Shown here in pieces: positions 60,029 to 64,000 of a stretch of DNA of 64,000 bases. A program made the position numbers and the translations under genes. The stretch covers positions 159,775 through 223,774 of the forward strand of contig MPNW01000150.1 of NCBI GenBank assembly GCA_011800805.1, written 5' to 3'. The notes below the pieces were generated by a model. The model was given only the letters and a program-made list of their open reading frames with translations. It had not been told where the DNA came from and did no database searches. Position 1 is the stretch's first letter; each line of letters starts with the position of its first letter. The DNA comes from Hirudo medicinalis (Eukaryota > Annelida > Clitellata > Hirudinida > Hirudinidae).

Positions 60029-63000
60029 TGTTGTTGTTGTTGTCGTCGTCGTCGTCGTCATCATCATCTCACCAGCAGCTAATAAATACATTGCAATAAA
60101 TGCAGATTTATCCGAAGTGAATCCGAATTTAACAGTCAAAAGTGAACCAAGTGTCTGTGATTGTCAACAAGGAAAATCTACAAGATTAACATTTCTAACA
60201 TTTTCAGGCAAATTGAGAGTCCCATCTGAATTGGACACTGGATCTTTGAACATCCCCCTCAACTGTGGACAGAGAAAAATTGCAACCAAATTTAGATGAA
60301 TGCAATAAATGAGCTGATATAAAATTTCAAAAATCAGAAAAATAATTTTAAACAAATAACCTTAGTCTTCTCTTCATGATCGAGAACATCAAAAAACTTC
60401 CTCAAATCGCTGAAGCAGCATGGTTTGTCTCCGAAACGATCGAAATAATCAGCCATCAACTTCAGATACTGAGGGGCTAGTAGTACAACATTCATCAATT
60501 TCACTGTGTGTTATAAGTTTATCAATTTACTACATAACAAGTTGACAGTTGAAAATTTACTAGGCAATGGAATAATACCAATGTAAAAAATTTCCTCCAA
60601 GAATCTTCATGATGTTGAGCAAGTCACAAGTCATTTGAGATTTAAGTTAGGTTATGAAATTAACAACGGGATGCATACAGATTGGTCCAATCATCTTAGA
60701 ACCAACCGAGATTGTCCTTCCATGAAGAAGAGGATTCGTCCTTGAACATTGCGATCATTTCCAGTTGAGCCAAGTACGGAGCCCTGAGTGAGTATCCATC
60801 TGTGGCAACGTTCGACATCTCAACACAGGAACTCAGGAATGTAACCATGCTCTCCAGAGAATCGTCTTCAACAATGCTTCATTCAAAGTGAAAGAAGAGA
60901 TAAATCTTGTAAAATCATGTAACATTCTCACAAGACACAAGTACACACATCCACATTATGACAACATTAGACAGGCACAGGTAACTCAAATGCACTAATA
61001 ATCAATGAAATGTTTTGAAATTCAATCTCCTCACAGATGTATTTATAATTACAATAATAATATCCATTTACACACCTGACATCTTCTAACTGTTTAAGGT
61101 TATTGCCATTGGTTGCTGACTGAAAGGACAGAGTGGATAGTGAGGAATCCATAGGAGCATTGCCAAGCAGAATCATGGCGAACTTCAGATATTCTCGGTA
61201 CCAAACGATGTCATCCAAGCTGATCCAAGCAACAAATAGAAACAACAAACTCATAATCAATAAAGCCCTAAAATTTAACTTACTACACTCAAAACAACAA
61301 GAACCATCAGGGTAAACTCACTTTCTCAGAAGAAGACTTTTGTATGTTTTATTCAACTCCTTCCAATCCTCAAGGCTTGCAAGAACTTTTAGAAGGAGCA
61401 GTTCCTTGTACTTGATGTTGTGAACTATTTTTTCTGAAAACAAGGACACTGCACTTGGTCAAAATGAATCTCAAATCCTAAAAAATATCCAAAGTCAAAC
61501 CTCCCAATAGACCTTTCAGTACTTCGAGAAGTTCCTTGTACTTCTTCTGCTTCTCGAGTATTAATACATACAGCATCACCTCTGAGTTGAACAAATAATT
61601 TGAAAAGAATAAAACGACCTTAATGACATTTCATGAAGGTTCCATTAAATCCATAGTTAATCGTGAATGCATTGCTCGAATTACATTGAAAACAATAATG
61701 ATTAATTTAAGATTAACAATTTTATTAATTTAAAGTGATTTAAAGCAATTATTATTCAACTTAACAACCTGCTTCTGAATCGTGTTTAGACTCCTTGAGG
61801 TACTTGAGGGTCATTCCCTCGGCAAGCGGGAGATACAGTTTCTTTCCTGCCTTGCTGTCCTGGCTCGACTGATTGTCAATAAAAATGACATTCCAAATTT
61901 TTAATTATACTTATACATTTATCATAATCTCATTAACAAGCCAAAAATACCTTATATTTTGATCAATAATATTAATGAAAATTTTTTAAAAATCAATTCA
62001 AACAAATTAAAAAAAAACTAAATCAATCAAACTCACCATCATGACATAAGACATGATGACCCAAAATAAGTATGGAGTCTTGCTGGGGAATAACTTGTAG
62101 AGCTTCATGGCAACCTGTTGCTGATTGCGACTGTCTCCAATTCGTACGTAGGCGTTGAACAGTTGGGTCAGGGTGGCCTCGTCATTAGGGTTCGAGGCAA
62201 GGAATTCTTCGTACATGTGGACTATTTGCTCGACTACGGTTAGATTTTATTTCAATGTCCAGTGCCTCACATATCAATCAACAAATTAATTTAAAAAATC
62301 AACACTATTTGTAATCAATGTCATTCTTTAATTATTGTTGTTAAAATCTTTGCAGTGAGTGAACTAACAGTCTGGAAGCTCCTTATAGCAAGCTGTGAGG
62401 GCCTGCATTGTGCCTTCATCCAACATTGTAGTCTTTCTGATATCCGACAGAATGCATCTCGCCTCAGTTTTGCGACTCAATCGGATTAAGGCCAAACATT
62501 TTAGAGCCTGGAATTATTTGAATATTCTCACTAAACCAGCTGTGAGTCACTCAAATAATTTTTTGAATTAAATAGCTATAAACCATATTTTAAAAACAAA
62601 ATACAAGAAGTCTCATACTTGCTATTTCTTCAAGCAAACTTAACATTATCATCCACTTTTAAATATGCTCAGATGTTAAAAACCTCACCTTGGCACAAAT
62701 CAACTGTTTTGCCTTCTTGAGAACCCTCTCTGCTTCCTGAATGGCTTTCTTGTTATCTCCATTGTCCAAGCTCTCTAATGGTCAATATTAAGGTTATCAC
62801 CAAGTTGTAACACACTTAATAACAAATAAATGGATTACATTATATATAATGAATTAGTTAATATAAACAATTTCCGAATAAATACATAAATAAATAAAAT
62901 TATAATAAATAACAACCATTCAAAAAATATAATATAATATAAAATAAAATATAATATAAAAAGTACGTGCATAAACCACATCTATGCACAAAAAATAAAT

Positions 63001-63486
63001 ATTATTAACAAAGTCTCTGAAGACACTAACTTGAAAAGATACACAAAAGTCAAAGTACTCATTTGTTCAAACACTTAAGCCATTTTAAGCTAAAAACGTT
63101 AAGAAGTTTAAAGGAAATCTTTATTAATTATTGCAATTAATAAATAGCAATGAAATAAGATATTCTGTAAAAAAAACAAAGGCCAGTACACAAGGTGGTG
63201 TTACGAGAACTTATTAAGGAGCAAAGTTTAAGCCTCATGAATAAGTATGACTGCCAGGTATAAACGTAGTCTACCAACCACATAAAGCAGTTATTTAAAT
63301 CATATCAAAACACATAAATCTCAAAAAGTGGCTCATTGGTAAAGGTTTAAGAAAAGAGAACGGCGCTTTGCTGACCACCGAAAGAGATTACTTTAAAAGC
63401 AGAAATAACAAACCGTAAATCGGTTTAAGGCGTCTGTCATTGACATCTACGTGAGTTCGTGGACCAAGTTTCTTCGGGACGCTCAT
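55631..63486 (-). CDS. NAA25: NAA25 (MDM20), auxiliary subunit of the NatB acetyltransferase, many exons
   Basis: NAA25 scaffolds the catalytic NAA20 on ribosomes to acetylate N termini beginning Met-Asp/Glu/Asn. The first exon (63414-63486) encodes MSVPKKLGPRTHVDVNDRRL, with VNDRRLKPIY as in other NAA25 proteins. TPR-rich exons follow, e.g. 62690-62775 (NKKAIQEAERVLKKAKQL), 62370-62515, and 62035-62220 (QQVAMKLYKLFPSKTPYLFW). FGDKPCCFSDL near 60430 is a hallmark. EEALEKSPSN lies near 59120 and LLDNRDFHVSTNW near 57870. After a low-similarity acidic stretch (57115-57510) come exons to 55631 with a Lys-rich KTKKGKKKAKKLPEIV (about 56260), matching the basic C-terminal region of human NAA25, and a coiled C terminus ending NESL. 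Every part is collinear with the human protein. Interior exon boundaries were not all fixed. Confidence 0.93.
59971..60068. repeat. Compound triplet microsatellite in an NAA25 intron
   Basis: (ATT)n passes into (GTT)n, then (GTC)n, then (ATC)n in about 95 bases. It yields poly-Val and poly-Thr open frames that I reject as genes. Confidence 0.9.
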
Positions 63487-64000
63487 TTTAGAAATTTAAA
63501 CCTATCCAACCGGCAATACACACCAACAGAGATGTTTATAAAACTGGACGCGATATCTCTCTCACGTGTATTTAAATTAAAACTTAAAGCTAATAGCTTG
63601 TACTTGTAGTAAATCTAAAGATCTATTTTTTTAATAAAAGTAAGTTTGAATAATTTTTGTGTAACTGGCCTTAAAGAGTAATCTAAAAAAAAATTAATGT
63701 TATTTAATAAGTAACGAAGCATAACTAGTTCTAAGTCTATATTTATTAAAGCTTTCAAAATTGTTGTTACAGCATAAAAGCAGCATTATATCTATGAACA
63801 TTTCTGATTAAGTAAAATTTAATTAATTCCACAACAGTGTTCATTAGAACATCATAGGTATTATTAAGCCCTTTCAGAGTGCGCTTAAAAGATTCACTTA
63901 AAATGTGAAATAACTGAATAAACAGGAATGCAAGATAACCTTTTAGCAATAAGCTATAGCTTTTAAACTTTCGCCCTCGAAGTTTTTCCTTCGCTTCATA
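63487..64000. other. Upstream flank of NAA25
   Basis: Contains a CACGTG E-box at 63563-63568, about 80 bases before the NAA25 start codon. The rest is AT-rich with no recognised gene. Confidence 0.45.

Noticed and set aside
59948..60299. Poly-Val and poly-Thr ORFs
   Set aside because: Products of a triplet microsatellite in an NAA25 intron.

Overview
The window is nuclear DNA from an animal. Genes are split into many short exons by AT-rich GT-AG introns of about 50-400 bp. The proteins are metazoan orthologues (MNK, Jun, NDUFV2, CTU2, TDRD7, SMG1, filamin, NAA25), and animal-type LINE and Ty3/gypsy remains are present. Small introns, close gene spacing and somewhat divergent proteins suggest a compact invertebrate genome. 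A lophotrochozoan such as an annelid is possible, but the sequence does not settle the phylum. Exon coordinates come from reading splice sites and matching families from memory; no alignment was run.

Layout: a MAP kinase-interacting kinase (-) ends near base 136 and starts near 2924. A 5 kb gene-free stretch follows. Its last 400 bp carry a promoter laid out much like the vertebrate JUN promoter (CCAAT, AP-1/CRE sites, MEF2 site, TATA), feeding an intronless Jun gene (+, 8042-9028). Next is a decayed Ty3/gypsy element (-) with a 166 bp 3' LTR, abutting the 3' end of a CR1/L2-like LINE (+). Then come three closely spaced plus-strand genes: NDUFV2 (complex I), CTU2 (tRNA wobble-uridine thiolation) and TDRD7 (LOTUS/Tudor germ-granule protein).

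From 25.9 to 43.7 kb lies SMG1 (-), the nonsense-mediated-decay PI3K-like kinase, with a 4.3 kb central exon in an otherwise finely split gene. A 390 bp foldback element sits upstream. A plus-strand gene at 47.6-55.0 kb encodes only the C-terminal third of a filamin (half of repeat 16 through dimerisation repeat 24). It has no actin-binding CH domains and no earlier repeats in the window. NAA25 (-, 55.6-63.5 kb), auxiliary subunit of the NatB N-terminal acetyltransferase, lies tail to tail with it.

The genes are unrelated housekeeping, signalling and germline functions with no obvious shared pathway. MNK and Jun both act downstream of MAP kinases, and SMG1 and MNK both touch mRNA translation or surveillance, but this is probably chance. 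The items most worth following are the short filamin locus, the Jun promoter layout, the MNK activation loop without Thr-Pro sites, the four-LOTUS TDRD7, the giant SMG1 exon, and a dispersed family sharing one LINE-type 3' tail.
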